Assembly (NCBI RefSeq): GCF_015690345.1
Contig: NZ_JADPUN010000116.1
Location: forward strand, 1-44,000
Direction: 5' to 3'
Source: Plantactinospora alkalitolerans
Lineage (GTDB): Bacteria; Actinomycetota; Actinomycetes; Mycobacteriales; Micromonosporaceae
DNA length: 44,000 bases
The notes under the pieces were generated by a model. The model was not told the origin of the DNA. It ran no database searches and saw nothing but the letters and a program-made list of their open reading frames with translations. The position numbers were made by a program, and so were the translations under genes. Numbering within the stretch: position 1 is the first letter of the stretch; every line of letters starts with the position of its first letter. Of the stretch, positions 1 through 7,444 are shown piece by piece.

Positions 1-808
1 GCGCGCGGCCGGCCAGCACGCCCGCCGTGCCCCGGCAGGGGCGCCCGTCGGCGAGCGCGACCGCCTCGTCGGCCAGGGCGATGATCTCGTGTATGGGCCG
101 CCGCTCGTAGGTGCCGTTGACGGTCTCCCAGTCCCGGGCCCAGAGTCGGGTATCGACGTCGCCGGACTGGTCGGCCTTGTGCCGGGCGGTACGCCACCAG
201 CGGCGGGCCATCGTGGTCTGCCCGGTGGAGGCGAGCGCCATTGCCATGATGACGGCGAGCTGCCCGGCGGCCCGGAGCAGGTCGCGGTTGGCGGGGTCGG
301 CCGACAGCATGTGCTGCAACATGGTCAGGTCCAGGCCGAGCTGCTCGACGAGTCGGGCCGGCGGGGTGGTGTAGAAGTCCCGGGCGTAGTCCTCGGTGAT
401 CGTCTGCCACTCGTCCAGGTCGGCGCCGATAGCGCTGTCGAGGCCGTGCCGGAGTGCCTCCACCGCCACGGCCGGGGATGATGCGCCGAGCGCCAGTCCC
501 ATCACTACCGTACGCCGTCGCACTTCGGCCCCCGTTCCCGTCGCGTTCTCCGCCCGATGCGCCGCCATCAGCTCGCCCTCGGCGCCGACTGTCTGATCGC
601 AGATCTCGGCCCACTCGGGGGAGCAGCGGCGTTCGCCCCGCTCGATCTGCCCGACGTACCCGAAGTCGATCCCAGCGACCTCGGCGAACCGGCGCAGCGA
701 CATTCCGCGGTCTTGCCGGAGGCGACGAAGCATCTGACCGAAGTGTTCTACAGACCCTCCCGGGGCGGTGTGGGCTGCGTGTATGACCCACACGAGACCA
801 CTGCTCAC
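1..808 (-). CDS. XRE-family helix-turn-helix regulator (partial, runs off window start)
   Basis: This minus-strand frame stays open from about 808 to the window edge, so the C-terminus is missing. The N-terminal part has the pattern HFGQMLRRLRQDRGMSLRRF, then AEVAGIDFGYVGQIERGERR, a classic XRE helix-turn-helix where helix 3 carries the YVGQIERG motif. The rest (MLQHMLSADPANRDLLRAA, then a Trp-rich helix) looks like the alpha-helical TPR-like sensor tail common in streptomycete and micromonosporal regulators of this type. GTG at 808 or 793 and ATG at 733 are possible starts; the reading is already family-like before 733, so I favour an upstream GTG. Two palindromes just upstream (823-846, 849-868) suggest autoregulation. 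The family is clear; its target is not. Confidence 0.8.
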   Translation of the reverse strand, partial: MSSGLVWVIHAAHTAPGGSVEHFGQMLRRLRQDRGMSLRRFAEVAGIDFGYVGQIERGERRCSPEWAEICDQTVGAEGELMAAHRAENATGTGAEVRRRTVVMGLALGASSPAVAVEALRHGLDSAIGADLDEWQTITEDYARDFYTTPPARLVEQLGLDLTMLQHMLSADPANRDLLRAAGQLAVIMAMALASTGQTTMARRWWRTARHKADQSGDVDTRLWARDWETVNGTYERRPIHEIIALADEAVALADGRPCRGTAGVLAGRA

Positions 809-822
809 TACTCGCGGTTGCG

Positions 823-846
823 CTCGGTACCTGTGACGGTACCGAG
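823..846. promoter_or_regulatory. Perfect inverted repeat upstream of XRE gene, candidate operator
   Basis: Nine-base arms CTCGGTACC and GGTACCGAG are exact reverse complements around the 6-bp spacer TGTGAC. The site lies about 15 bp upstream of the furthest GTG start of the XRE gene, where an autoregulatory operator would be expected. The binding protein is inferred. Confidence 0.55.
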
Positions 847-848
847 GC

Positions 849-868
849 GGGATAACGAGCGGTATCCC
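849..868. promoter_or_regulatory. Second inverted repeat, candidate operator
   Basis: GGGATA and TATCCC are exact complementary arms separated by 8 bp. It follows the first palindrome by two bases. The pair could bind the XRE regulator, or could serve the divergent small genes that begin at 1025. Confidence 0.4.
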
Positions 869-916
869 CAGCTCGGCGCGGTGATCGCTGGCTGGGAATA
901 GCGCCTCGTGTCCCGG

Positions 917-953
917 CCGGTCCGGGATACCCGTCCCCGGAGTCCCGGACCGG
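917..953. other. Long GC-rich hairpin (terminator or leader structure)
   Basis: An 11-bp perfect stem (CCGGTCCGGGA with TCCCGGACCGG) encloses a 15-nt loop in the gap between the divergent XRE and small-protein genes. There is no T-run on either side, so it may be a leader structure for the 1025 gene rather than a simple terminator. Confidence 0.4.
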
Positions 954-1024
954 GGCCGGCTCAGGTGGAGAGTAGCGCTCCGTGACTGGATCTCCGGGGC
1001 GCCACGTACCGGGAGGACACGACA

Positions 1025-1171
1025 ATGGACACATGGGCCCGCCAGCGGGCAGACCGGTGGATCGAGCGGCAGCACCGCGACGGCGGCCGGTGCACGGAAT
1101 GTGGAACCCGAGGCTGCTGCGTCGCGCTACTCCGCGCCGTACGCCGCAGGGTCGCCCGGACCAGCCAATGA
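1025..1171 (+). CDS. Small Cys-rich protein (48 aa), start-stop coupled to next gene
   Basis: The 48-codon ORF begins with ATG about 8 bp after a strong GGGAGG ribosome binding site at about 1010-1016 and ends in an ATGA overlap with the next gene. Its N-terminus is a basic, Trp-containing helix (MDTWARQRADRWIERQHRD). A Cys cluster CTECGTRGCC follows at residues 23-32 and could hold a metal, although with CxxC plus CC it is not a standard zinc ribbon. A basic tail ends the protein. I do not recognise the family. The RBS, the coupling and the shared Cys theme with the next protein make a real gene likely. Confidence 0.6.
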   Translation: MDTWARQRADRWIERQHRDGGRCTECGTRGCCVALLRAVRRRVARTSQ

Positions 1172-1575
1172 GCATGGTCCCGGAGAGCGCGCCGGGAATG
1201 GCGATCGACTGGGCATGGGCGACGATCACCACGCACGCCGAGGCCCGGCACTGCGCCGGCTGCCGGGGCACCTGGTGCCCGACTGCCGAGTGGGCGCTCT
1301 GGGTCGTCATCACGGACCGGGTCGTCCCGGCCGAGCGCCGGCAGCTCGTCACCGTGGTGGCCCGGCAGACGATGACGGCACACTGGCCGCGCGGGGTCGA
1401 CGGCTGCCGGCCGTGTGGGCTGCCGAACTGCTCGCGGATGCAGCTGGCGGGCACCTGGCTGGAGGTCGTGCGGGATGACTACGTGCCGGAGTCGGTCCGG
1501 CTCCTGATGCGGTCGGCAACACCGACGGACGCTGAGCTGCGCGGAATCACCGGGATGGACGGGCCGGCTGAATGA
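1168..1575 (+). CDS. Hypothetical Cys-containing protein (135 aa)
   Basis: The ATG at 1168 overlaps the stop of the preceding small ORF (ATGA), so translation is probably coupled. The protein (MSMVPESAPGMAIDWAWATI at the start) has two Cys clusters, CAGCRGTWC near residues 29-37 and CRPCGLPNC near residues 85-93, which suggest a metal site or disulfides. No membrane segment or signal peptide is evident. The frame stays open upstream to 982, but that stretch is the wrong frame of the 48-aa gene and should not be used as its N-terminus. Function is unknown; it probably acts with its Cys-rich neighbour. Confidence 0.7.
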   Translation: MSMVPESAPGMAIDWAWATITTHAEARHCAGCRGTWCPTAEWALWVVITDRVVPAERRQLVTVVARQTMTAHWPRGVDGCRPCGLPNCSRMQLAGTWLEVVRDDYVPESVRLLMRSATPTDAELRGITGMDGPAE

Positions 1576-1720
1576 AGCGGATGACGTCTAACCTCATGCT
1601 GACCGCCGCCGCGAGGACTGGCCCGTACCCCCAACCCGCACGATCAAGCCACCGTTCCTCTTGGACAGCCGGTGCCACCAGTCAGCCCACCGTCCGGACC
1701 ACTTGACGGATCGTGATCAT

Positions 1721-2119
1721 TTGAAGCGGAGCTTCTGGTCCAGTCCGGGCGGCGTCTTCGCGATCATCGGCATCATCGTCGGGTCGGTGGTCGTGGTCTG
1801 CGTGGGTCTGGCCATCGCCGGGGCGCTCATGAGCGGGTCAGCGGCGTCGAAGATGGACGCCTCGGTCGTGTCCTGCACGTTCACCCCCGGCCCGCTCAGC
1901 AGCGCCACGGTCGGCATCCAGGTGAAGAACAACGGCGTCTCGACACGGACAGCCAAGGTGGGGATCGAGTACCGGGATGGCAGCGGGAACCGGATCGACA
2001 CCGACACCGCGTACGTGCGGAACATCCGGCCGGGTGACACGGCGCGGGTTGAGGAAACGACACTGCTCGACGCCGAGGTGACGAGCGCCGGCACGTGCAA
2101 GATCGTAGACGTGAGCTGA
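1721..2119 (+). CDS. Membrane-anchored FxLYD-like protein (132 aa)
   Basis: From TTG at 1721 the protein starts MKRSFWSSPGGVFAIIGIIV, a short basic end followed by a single membrane helix (about residues 10-35). The extracytoplasmic beta-rich domain contains VSCTFTPGPLSSATVGIQVK, then VGIEYRDGSGNRIDTDTAYV and a late Cys in AGTCKIVDVS. This layout (beta-sandwich with RxGDTA-type turn, Cys pair, Ser/Thr-rich strands) matches the FxLYD-domain proteins of actinobacteria. The frame extends upstream to TTG at 1661, but those residues (His/Arg-rich) do not look like a signal or domain, so the later start is preferred. It probably displays a small ligand-binding domain outside the membrane. Confidence 0.65.
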   Translation: MKRSFWSSPGGVFAIIGIIVGSVVVVCVGLAIAGALMSGSAASKMDASVVSCTFTPGPLSSATVGIQVKNNGVSTRTAKVGIEYRDGSGNRIDTDTAYVRNIRPGDTARVEETTLLDAEVTSAGTCKIVDVS

Positions 2120-2138
2120 CCCCGGATACAGGCGAAGC

Positions 2139-2168
2139 GGCCCCACCTTCCGTGGGAGAGTCGGGGCC
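2139..2168 (+). terminator. Hairpin after FxLYD-like gene
   Basis: GGCCCC (2139-2144) pairs with GGGGCC (2163-2168), and an alternative inner hairpin CCCAC/GTGGG sits in the loop. It begins 20 bp after the stop codon at 2119. No U-tract follows, as is usual in high-GC actinomycetes. Confidence 0.4.
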
Positions 2169-2188
2169 CTCGGCTGATGTGAGCGATC

Positions 2189-2296
2189 GTGCTGCGTTAC
2201 GAGCGACCGGTGCCGATCGCGCGCTGGGATGAGGACCGGTCGGGCCAGGCGATCGACGACGTTTCCGGCGCGATGTGCCCCGCCTGCGCCCCGTGA
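2189..2296 (+). CDS. Possible 35-aa small protein ending in CPACAP
   Basis: A GTG-initiated ORF starts VLRYERPVPIARWDEDRSGQ and ends with a CxxC tail (MCPACAP). The sequence looks like protein rather than random translation (balanced charge, a CPAC tail), but no good ribosome binding site is visible. It lies in the gap between the FxLYD-like gene and the membrane-protein pair. Treat as tentative. Confidence 0.3.
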   Translation: MLRYERPVPIARWDEDRSGQAIDDVSGAMCPACAP

Positions 2297-2422
2297 AGAA
2301 GGCGTGATCTATGCCGCCGCAGGTCAAGGGCCATGACCCTGCCAACCCGCCTACTACGCCGATTAGTAGACTTTGGCGGTGAGCCAGCCACGGATCGCCG
2401 TGCCGACCCGGCGGGTCGAGCG

Positions 2423-2788
2423 GTGAACGACTACCTCGTCACGCTGACGATCGTGCTGTCGCTCGTACTGGCGGTGTGGAGTCTGGTCACCACGATGCGC
2501 AACCGGCCGCCGGACCGGTCCCACCTCGGCGGCCTGGCCGTGCTGGAACTGGCCCTCCTGGCGCTCGCCGCCACGGCGATCGCCACCTGGATCGGCGGCG
2601 AGCAGCCCGCCGAGGCCGGGACGTTCGCCGGCTACCTCGTCACGCTGATCTGCCTGCCACCGCTGGCCGGAGTGCTGGCCCGGATGGAGCCGACCCGCTG
2701 GGGATCGGTGATCGTCACCGTCGTCTGCCTGGTGGTTCCGGTGGTCGTGATCCGCCTGCAACAGACCTGGCAGATCCCCGGTGCCTGA
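2423..2788 (+). CDS. Conserved hypothetical integral membrane protein (121 aa)
   Basis: Translation from GTG 2423 (VNDYLVTLTIVLSLVLAVWS) places a membrane helix at the N-terminus, followed by helices around GLAVLELALLALAATAIATW, a Gly/Pro-rich loop and two more hydrophobic stretches, about four helices in all. The frame is open back to 2333, but the extra residues are Arg/Asp/Pro-rich and unlike the rest. The stop overlaps the start of the next gene by 8 bp. Both proteins are small polytopic membrane proteins, so they may form one complex. No catalytic motif is visible and function is unknown. Confidence 0.7.
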   Translation: MNDYLVTLTIVLSLVLAVWSLVTTMRNRPPDRSHLGGLAVLELALLALAATAIATWIGGEQPAEAGTFAGYLVTLICLPPLAGVLARMEPTRWGSVIVTVVCLVVPVVVIRLQQTWQIPGA

Positions 2789-3251
2789 CCCGATCCCGCC
2801 ACAGAGCCCACCGCCGCACAACCCGGCCCCGCCGGTCCCGCCGCCGCCCGGCGGGCGCCGGGTGAACAGCGGTCCCGGGCGGGTGCTCGTCGCGGTCTAC
2901 ATCCTCTTCGCGATCGCCGCCACCTCCCGGGCAGCCCTGCAGATCGCCACCAGGTTCCACGAGGCTCCGGTGGCGTACCTGCTCTCCGCACTCGCCGCGG
3001 TGATCTACATCGCGGCGACCGTGGGCCTGGCCCGGGGCGACCGGATCGGGCGCCGGACCGCGATCGTCTGCTGCACCGTCGAACTGGTCGGCGTACTGAC
3101 GGTAGGGGCGCTGAGCCTGCTCGACCCGGCACTCTTCCCCGACGACACGGTGTGGTCGGACTTCGGTGGCGGCTACGGCTACGTTCCGCTGGTGCTGCCG
3201 GTGCTCGGCCTGCTCTGGCTCCGCCACACCCGGTCCGCCGTCACCGCCTAG
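2781..3251 (+). CDS. Conserved hypothetical integral membrane protein (156 aa), Pro-rich N-terminus
   Basis: Starts at GTG 2781 inside the end of the previous gene (8-bp overlap), indicating an operon. The first 30 residues are a Pro-rich cytoplasmic tail (PPQSPPPHNPAPPVPPPPGG). Four hydrophobic segments follow: VLVAVYILFAIAATS, YLLSALAAVIYIAATVGLA, AIVCCTVELVGVLTVGALSL and YGYVPLVLPVLGLLWL. The layout is typical of the many small four-helix membrane proteins of Micromonosporaceae. No catalytic signature. The Pro-rich tail could mediate protein contacts (inference). Confidence 0.75.
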   Translation: MPDPIPPQSPPPHNPAPPVPPPPGGRRVNSGPGRVLVAVYILFAIAATSRAALQIATRFHEAPVAYLLSALAAVIYIAATVGLARGDRIGRRTAIVCCTVELVGVLTVGALSLLDPALFPDDTVWSDFGGGYGYVPLVLPVLGLLWLRHTRSAVTA

Positions 3252-3285
3252 CCCTCGCGACGACGACCACCGGCATCCACTCCGC

Positions 3286-4941
3286 TCACTCGACCGCGTC
3301 GCTGCGGTGCAACCGGATCCAGCGGTAGCCGTACCCGGCCAGGTGCAGCGCGTCGAGCTTGCCGACCGGGTCGTACTCGCGATCGGCGAGCACGTCGCCG
3401 GGCAGGTCCGCCTCCGGGGCCAACGAACTCAGGTCGACGATGGCCGGCTTGGTACCGAGGTTGTGCAGGAAGAGCATGCAACCGGTCGGGCCGTCGGCAC
3501 GGTGCGCCAGCACGCCCGGCGGCAGTTCCTGATCGATATGAGTACAGGTGCCGGACCCGACCTCCGGGGACTCACGCAGGGTCCGGGTCATCCGCTCGAA
3601 CCATGCCAGCAGGGACGACTGATCGTGCCGCTGCCTGGTGACGTTGACCCGCTCGAAGCCGTAGTCGCCGGTGTCGAGCACCGGACGGATCAGCTTCTCG
3701 GCCTCCGCACTGGAGAAGCCGGCGTTGGGTTTCCCGGACCACTGCATCGGGGTACGGATCGCCTCCCGGCCCGGCAACGACAGGTCCTCGCCCATCCCGA
3801 TCTCCTCGCCGTACCGCAGCACCGGCGTTCCGCGCAGCGAGAACTGCAACGCGTACGCCAGCTCGATGCGGCGGCGGTCGTTGCCGAGCATCGGAGCCAG
3901 CCGTCGGCGGATGCCCCGGTCGTAGATCCGCATGTTCTCGTCCGGGCCGAACTGCTCGTACACCTCGGCGCGCTGCTCGGCGGTGAGCCGGGACAGGTCG
4001 ACCTCGTCGTGGTTGCGCAGGAAGGTGGCCCACTGCGCACCGGCCGGCAACGCCGGGGTGTCACGCAGGGCGTCGATGATCGGTTCCGGATCCCGACGGG
4101 CCAGCGCGAGCATCAGCCGGCCGTTGAGCATGAAGTCGAAGAGCATGTGCAGCCGGTTGGCGGAGCCGCCCGAGTCACCGAAGTAGTCGACGAGCTGGGC
4201 CGCCTGCACGTTCGCCTCGGCCAGCAGCAGCGCGTCCGCCCGCCGCCACTGCACGTGCTGGCGCAGCTCGGTCAGGAACTCGAAGTCCTTGGGCGAGTTC
4301 GGGTTGCCGGGTTCGGTCTGCTCGATGATGAACGGCGCCGCGTCGATCCGGAACCCGGCGACGCCGAGTTGGAGCCAGAACGACATGATCTTCTTGATCT
4401 CGGCCCGTACCGCCGGGTTGCCGAAGTTGAGGTCCGGCTGGAACCGGTAGAAGCGGTGGTAGAACCACGCCTTCGCCGTCCGGTCGTAGCTCCAGGTCTC
4501 GTCCTGCTCCCCGGGGAAGACCATGCCCTGACACCGGTCCGGCGGCTCCTTCTCCGACCAGACGTACCAGTCCCGGTACGGCGAGTCGGGCGAGGACCGG
4601 GCCGAGACGAACCACGGGTGCTCGTCGGAGGTGTGGTTCACGACCAGGTCGATGATCACCCGGATGCCCCGGTTGGCGGCCTGGTGCAGCAGTTCCGCGA
4701 AGTCCCCGAGGGTGCCGAGCCGAGGATCGACCGCGTAGAAGTCGGTCGCGTCGTATCCGTCGTCGCGGTGCGGCGACGGATGGATCGGGTGCAGCCAGAG
4801 GCAGGTCACGCCGAGCCGGGCGAGGTAGTCGAGCCGTCCGATCAGACCGTTGATGTCACCGATCCCGTCGCCGTCCGAGTCGGCGTACGTATCGATGTCG
4901 AGACAGTAGACGACCGCCTCGGCATACCACCTGTCCGTCAT
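3286..4941 (-). CDS. GH13 alpha-amylase-family protein, trehalose-synthase-like (551 aa)
   Basis: From ATG at 4941 the protein starts MTDRWYAEAVVYCLDIDTYA and continues with the GDGIGDINGLIGRLDYLARL block that begins GH13 (beta/alpha)8 barrels. The catalytic triad is visible: GFRID with the nucleophile Asp200, LLLAEAN with the acid/base Glu242, and FLRNHDEVDL with His311-Asp312. IIDLVVNHTSDEHPWF (about 96-111) is conserved region I. The sequence pattern is closest to trehalose synthase/maltose glucosyltransferase (GH13_16) proteins, but close paralogues of unknown specificity share these motifs. No signal peptide is seen, so it should act on glycogen, maltose or trehalose inside the cell. The frame continues upstream of 4941 into a repeat, which is not coding. 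Stands alone, convergent with the membrane-protein pair. Confidence 0.85.
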   Translation of the reverse strand: MTDRWYAEAVVYCLDIDTYADSDGDGIGDINGLIGRLDYLARLGVTCLWLHPIHPSPHRDDGYDATDFYAVDPRLGTLGDFAELLHQAANRGIRVIIDLVVNHTSDEHPWFVSARSSPDSPYRDWYVWSEKEPPDRCQGMVFPGEQDETWSYDRTAKAWFYHRFYRFQPDLNFGNPAVRAEIKKIMSFWLQLGVAGFRIDAAPFIIEQTEPGNPNSPKDFEFLTELRQHVQWRRADALLLAEANVQAAQLVDYFGDSGGSANRLHMLFDFMLNGRLMLALARRDPEPIIDALRDTPALPAGAQWATFLRNHDEVDLSRLTAEQRAEVYEQFGPDENMRIYDRGIRRRLAPMLGNDRRRIELAYALQFSLRGTPVLRYGEEIGMGEDLSLPGREAIRTPMQWSGKPNAGFSSAEAEKLIRPVLDTGDYGFERVNVTRQRHDQSSLLAWFERMTRTLRESPEVGSGTCTHIDQELPPGVLAHRADGPTGCMLFLHNLGTKPAIVDLSSLAPEADLPGDVLADREYDPVGKLDALHLAGYGYRWIRLHRSDAVE

Positions 4942-5058
4942 GCCGAAAGGCTTTCTCCGATCCGCCGTACCGGCAAACCGTCCTCGCGTATCGACGCACC
5001 TCGGCCTGCCGCCGATAGGTGTAGGGACCGCGATCTTCGGGTACGGAAGTCCTTCTCC

Positions 5059-5170
5059 CGCCGACCGCCGAAACCCGAAGCCGCCGACCGCCGGAGCCCT
5101 GGCCGCCGACCGCCGAACCCGCCGACCGTCGGAGCCCCGGCCGCAGACAGCCGAAGCAGCCGAAGCCGAT
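5059..5170. repeat. Degenerate short direct repeat (GCCGACCGCCG core)
   Basis: The core GCCGACCGCCGAA or a one-base variant recurs about four times between 5059 and 5133, then decays into AGCCGAAGC units to about 5170. It fills much of the 283-bp gap (4942-5224) between the GH13 and DedA genes. It creates long false reading frames on both strands. No function is evident. Confidence 0.6.
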
Positions 5171-5224
5171 GAGGCTCGACCAAGCCCGAGCAAGCCCACG
5201 AACGACCCGAGGAGTGATTGCGGC

Positions 5225-5884
5225 GTGACCCTCGCGCAGGACGTCGACCCGACCCGATTCGGCGGGCTGACCGGCTGGATAGCCGGCGTGATCGAGGCCA
5301 TGGGCGCCCCCGGCGTGGGCCTGCTCGTCGCGTTGGAGAACGTCATCCCGCCGGTGCCGAGCGAGATCGTGCTGGCCATGGCCGGTTATCTGGCCGGCGA
5401 GGGGCGGATGAACGTCTTCCTCGTGGTGCTGGCGGCCACCGCCGGTTCCGTGCTCGGCGCGCTCGCGCTCTACTGGCTCGGCGCGGCCCTCGGCGAGGAT
5501 CGGTTGAAACGCTGGCTCGACCGGCTTCCCCTGGTGGACACCGACGATCTGGAACGCGCCGACCGCTGGTTCGAGCGGTACGGATCGTGGGCCGTGCTCT
5601 TCGGCCGGATGATCCCGGTGGTCCGGAGCCTCGTCTCCGTACCGGCCGGGGCCAACCGCATGCCGATGGGCCGGTTCCTGGCGCTCACCACCCTGGGCAG
5701 CGGTCTCTGGAACGCCATCTTCGTGGGACTCGGCTTTGCGCTCGGTTCCCAGTGGCAGCAGATCGACCGGTACGCGAGCTTCTTCGACTACGGACTGCTG
5801 GCGATCTTCGTGACGATGATCGCCGTCTGGGCGGTCAGGAAGCGTCGCAAGCGCCTGCGCCAGCGCCGAACCGCCGACGTGTAA
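5225..5884 (+). CDS. DedA family membrane protein (219 aa)
   Basis: GTG at 5225 follows a GAGGAG ribosome binding site by about 10 bp and gives MTLAQDVDPTRFGGLTGWIA. The hallmark DedA/SNARE-associated block is present: ALENVIPPVPSEIVLAMAGY with the conserved PVPSE glutamate, then GSVLGALALYWLGAALGE, FERYGSWAVLFGRMIPVVRS with the conserved FGRxxPxxR, and VPAGANRMPMGRFLAL. Five or so membrane segments and a basic C-terminal tail (RKRRKRLRQRR) complete it; 219 residues is normal for the family. DedA proteins are linked to undecaprenyl-phosphate or phospholipid flipping and membrane energetics. The stop codon lies inside the downstream palindromic element. Confidence 0.9.
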   Translation: MTLAQDVDPTRFGGLTGWIAGVIEAMGAPGVGLLVALENVIPPVPSEIVLAMAGYLAGEGRMNVFLVVLAATAGSVLGALALYWLGAALGEDRLKRWLDRLPLVDTDDLERADRWFERYGSWAVLFGRMIPVVRSLVSVPAGANRMPMGRFLALTTLGSGLWNAIFVGLGFALGSQWQQIDRYASFFDYGLLAIFVTMIAVWAVRKRRKRLRQRRTADV

Positions 5885-5933
5885 GGAAGGGCCCCTTCTT
5901 ATCGTTTTCTGCATAAGAAGGGGCCCTTCCTAA
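5882..5933. terminator. Palindromic GGGCCC element, copy 1 (bidirectional terminator)
   Basis: Near-perfect inverted repeat with arms TAAGGAAGGGCCCCTTCTTA and its complement around a short AT-rich loop containing CGTTTTCTG. It supplies the stop codon TAA of the DedA gene and separates it from the convergent glucanase gene. Two relatives occur at 21216-21269 and, in opposite orientation, 38035-38080. The position between convergent genes fits a bidirectional terminator. Confidence 0.75.
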
Positions 5934-5949
5934 CAGTTCTGCGCCGGGG

Positions 5950-7398
5950 TCAGCGGCGGAAGGTGAACCAGTTGAGATTGGCGAAGTCGCTGGGCTGACC
6001 GCTGCTGAAGGTCAGGTAGACGGTGTGCACCCCCGTCACCGCCGACACGTTGCCTGGCACCGACTGCCAGCTTTGCCAGCCGCCGGTGTTACCGACCGCG
6101 AAGCTGCCCAGCACCGATCCGGTCGGGCTGTCGACCCGGACCTCGACCAGGCCGCTCACCCCGCCCCCGGCTCCCGAGGCGACCCTGGCGACGAAGTCCC
6201 GGGGCGGCGTCGAGCCGAAGTCGACCCGGTCGTACCGGGCCCAGTCGCCGTTGGCGAGCCAGCCGATGTTCTGCCCGCCCTCGCTGCACGCCTCGGTCCC
6301 GACGCCCAGCTGACCGTTGTATGCCTCGCCCTGGATCGTCGAGTAGGCGCTCACCGTGCCGCCGGAAGGCGGCGTGGTCGGCGGCCCGGTGGTGGGAGGC
6401 ATGGTGGTGGGAGGCATGGTGGTGGTACCGCCACCACGGCTCCACACCGCGACGTAGTCGACCAGCATCGACCGACCGGAGACGGTCGTGGCCGTCGGCG
6501 TGGTGCCGCCGGCCACCCCGTTGGGGAACGAGCCGCCCATGGCGACGTTCAGCAACAGGAAGTAGCCGGCGTGGCTGGTCATCTGCGACCAGTACGATCC
6601 GACCTGGGCCTGGGTCACCGTGTGGTAGTGCTGGCCGTCGACGTACCAGCGCAGTTGCTGCGGGCTGACCGAGGTGTCCCACTCGAAGCGGTAGGTGTGG
6701 AAGGCCGACTGGCAGGTCGAGCCGGGACATGCGCGGTTGGCGCCGTTCCCGTTGAACTCGTTGCACGGACCGCCGGGCGCGACCCCGCAGTGCAGCACAC
6801 CCCAGACCGAGTTGATCCCGTTGACGTTCTCCATCACGTCGAACTCGCCGATCCCCGGCCAGTTCTGGTAGTTCCCCCGGTACGGCGCGCCCAGCGCCCA
6901 GAAGGCCGGCCAGTACCCGGCCGCCTCGGCGCCGGTGACGTTCGGCATCTGGATCCGGCCCTCGATGGCCAGCACGCCACCGGCCGGAGGCTTGAAGTTG
7001 GTCCGGACCGTCTCGATCCGGGACGACGTCCACTGCCCGGACCCGTTGCGGATGGGCGTGATCCGCAGGTTGCCACCGCCGTCGTGACTGACGTTGGCGG
7101 TGCTGCTGGTGTACGTCTGGATCTCCCCGGTGCCCCAGTTCGCCGGGCCGCCGGGGTAGCTGGTCCCGGTGTCGATGATCCAGTTCGCGGACGAGGGCAG
7201 GGTGTTGGCGGCACCGGTGAAGTCGTCGCCCCAGACCAGGGACCAGCCGGGTGCGGGGGATGGGATGGCGGCACGGGCATTGACGGTGACCATGGCCGAC
7301 ACCGTGCCGATCAGGGTGAACGCGGCGAGGAGCAGCGTGAGACGGCGCTTCGCCGTCCGGCCGGGATGGACCGGCGGAACGAACCCGATGGTGTTCAT
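5950..7398 (-). CDS. Secreted GH16 beta-glucanase with C-terminal CBM6 (482 aa)
   Basis: ATG 7398 follows a GAGAGG ribosome binding site. Residues 1-44 form a signal peptide: a basic TAKRRL end, the hydrophobic core TLLLAAFTLIGTVSAMV, and a likely cut after NARA. The GH16 domain spans about 50-335 and holds the catalytic signature GEFDVMEN with nucleophile Glu185, Asp187 and acid/base Glu190, plus WPAFWALG and the late LLLNVAMGG strand. A Thr/Pro linker (TTTMPPTTMPPTTGPPTTPP, about 343-365) leads to a carbohydrate-binding module of CBM6 type (about 375-482) with IQGEAYNGQLGV and GWLANGDWARYD. The likely substrate is a beta-1,3- or mixed-linkage glucan. The 16-bp palindrome upstream suggests sugar-responsive repression. 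Confidence 0.9.
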   Translation of the reverse strand: MNTIGFVPPVHPGRTAKRRLTLLLAAFTLIGTVSAMVTVNARAAIPSPAPGWSLVWGDDFTGAANTLPSSANWIIDTGTSYPGGPANWGTGEIQTYTSSTANVSHDGGGNLRITPIRNGSGQWTSSRIETVRTNFKPPAGGVLAIEGRIQMPNVTGAEAAGYWPAFWALGAPYRGNYQNWPGIGEFDVMENVNGINSVWGVLHCGVAPGGPCNEFNGNGANRACPGSTCQSAFHTYRFEWDTSVSPQQLRWYVDGQHYHTVTQAQVGSYWSQMTSHAGYFLLLNVAMGGSFPNGVAGGTTPTATTVSGRSMLVDYVAVWSRGGGTTTMPPTTMPPTTGPPTTPPSGGTVSAYSTIQGEAYNGQLGVGTEACSEGGQNIGWLANGDWARYDRVDFGSTPPRDFVARVASGAGGGVSGLVEVRVDSPTGSVLGSFAVGNTGGWQSWQSVPGNVSAVTGVHTVYLTFSSGQPSDFANLNWFTFRR

Positions 7399-7428
7399 GG
7401 TGGCCTCTCTGCAGGGGGACGGGGGGCC

Positions 7429-7444
7429 GAGAGAGCGCTCTCTC
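7429..7444. promoter_or_regulatory. Perfect 16-bp palindrome GAGAGAGCGCTCTCTC, LacI-type operator
   Basis: The site is a perfect dyad centred on GC, about 31 bp upstream of the glucanase start. LacI-family regulators of polysaccharide-degradation genes in actinomycetes (CebR and relatives) bind 14-bp dyads of the type GGAGCGCTCC, and this site has the same AGCGCT core. The regulator itself is not in this window. Confidence 0.7.

Noticed and set aside
3166-5172. 668-codon plus-strand frame
   Set aside because: It is the antisense shadow of the GH13 gene; the minus strand has the catalytic motifs and the plus product is Val/Arg/Gly-rich with no domain.
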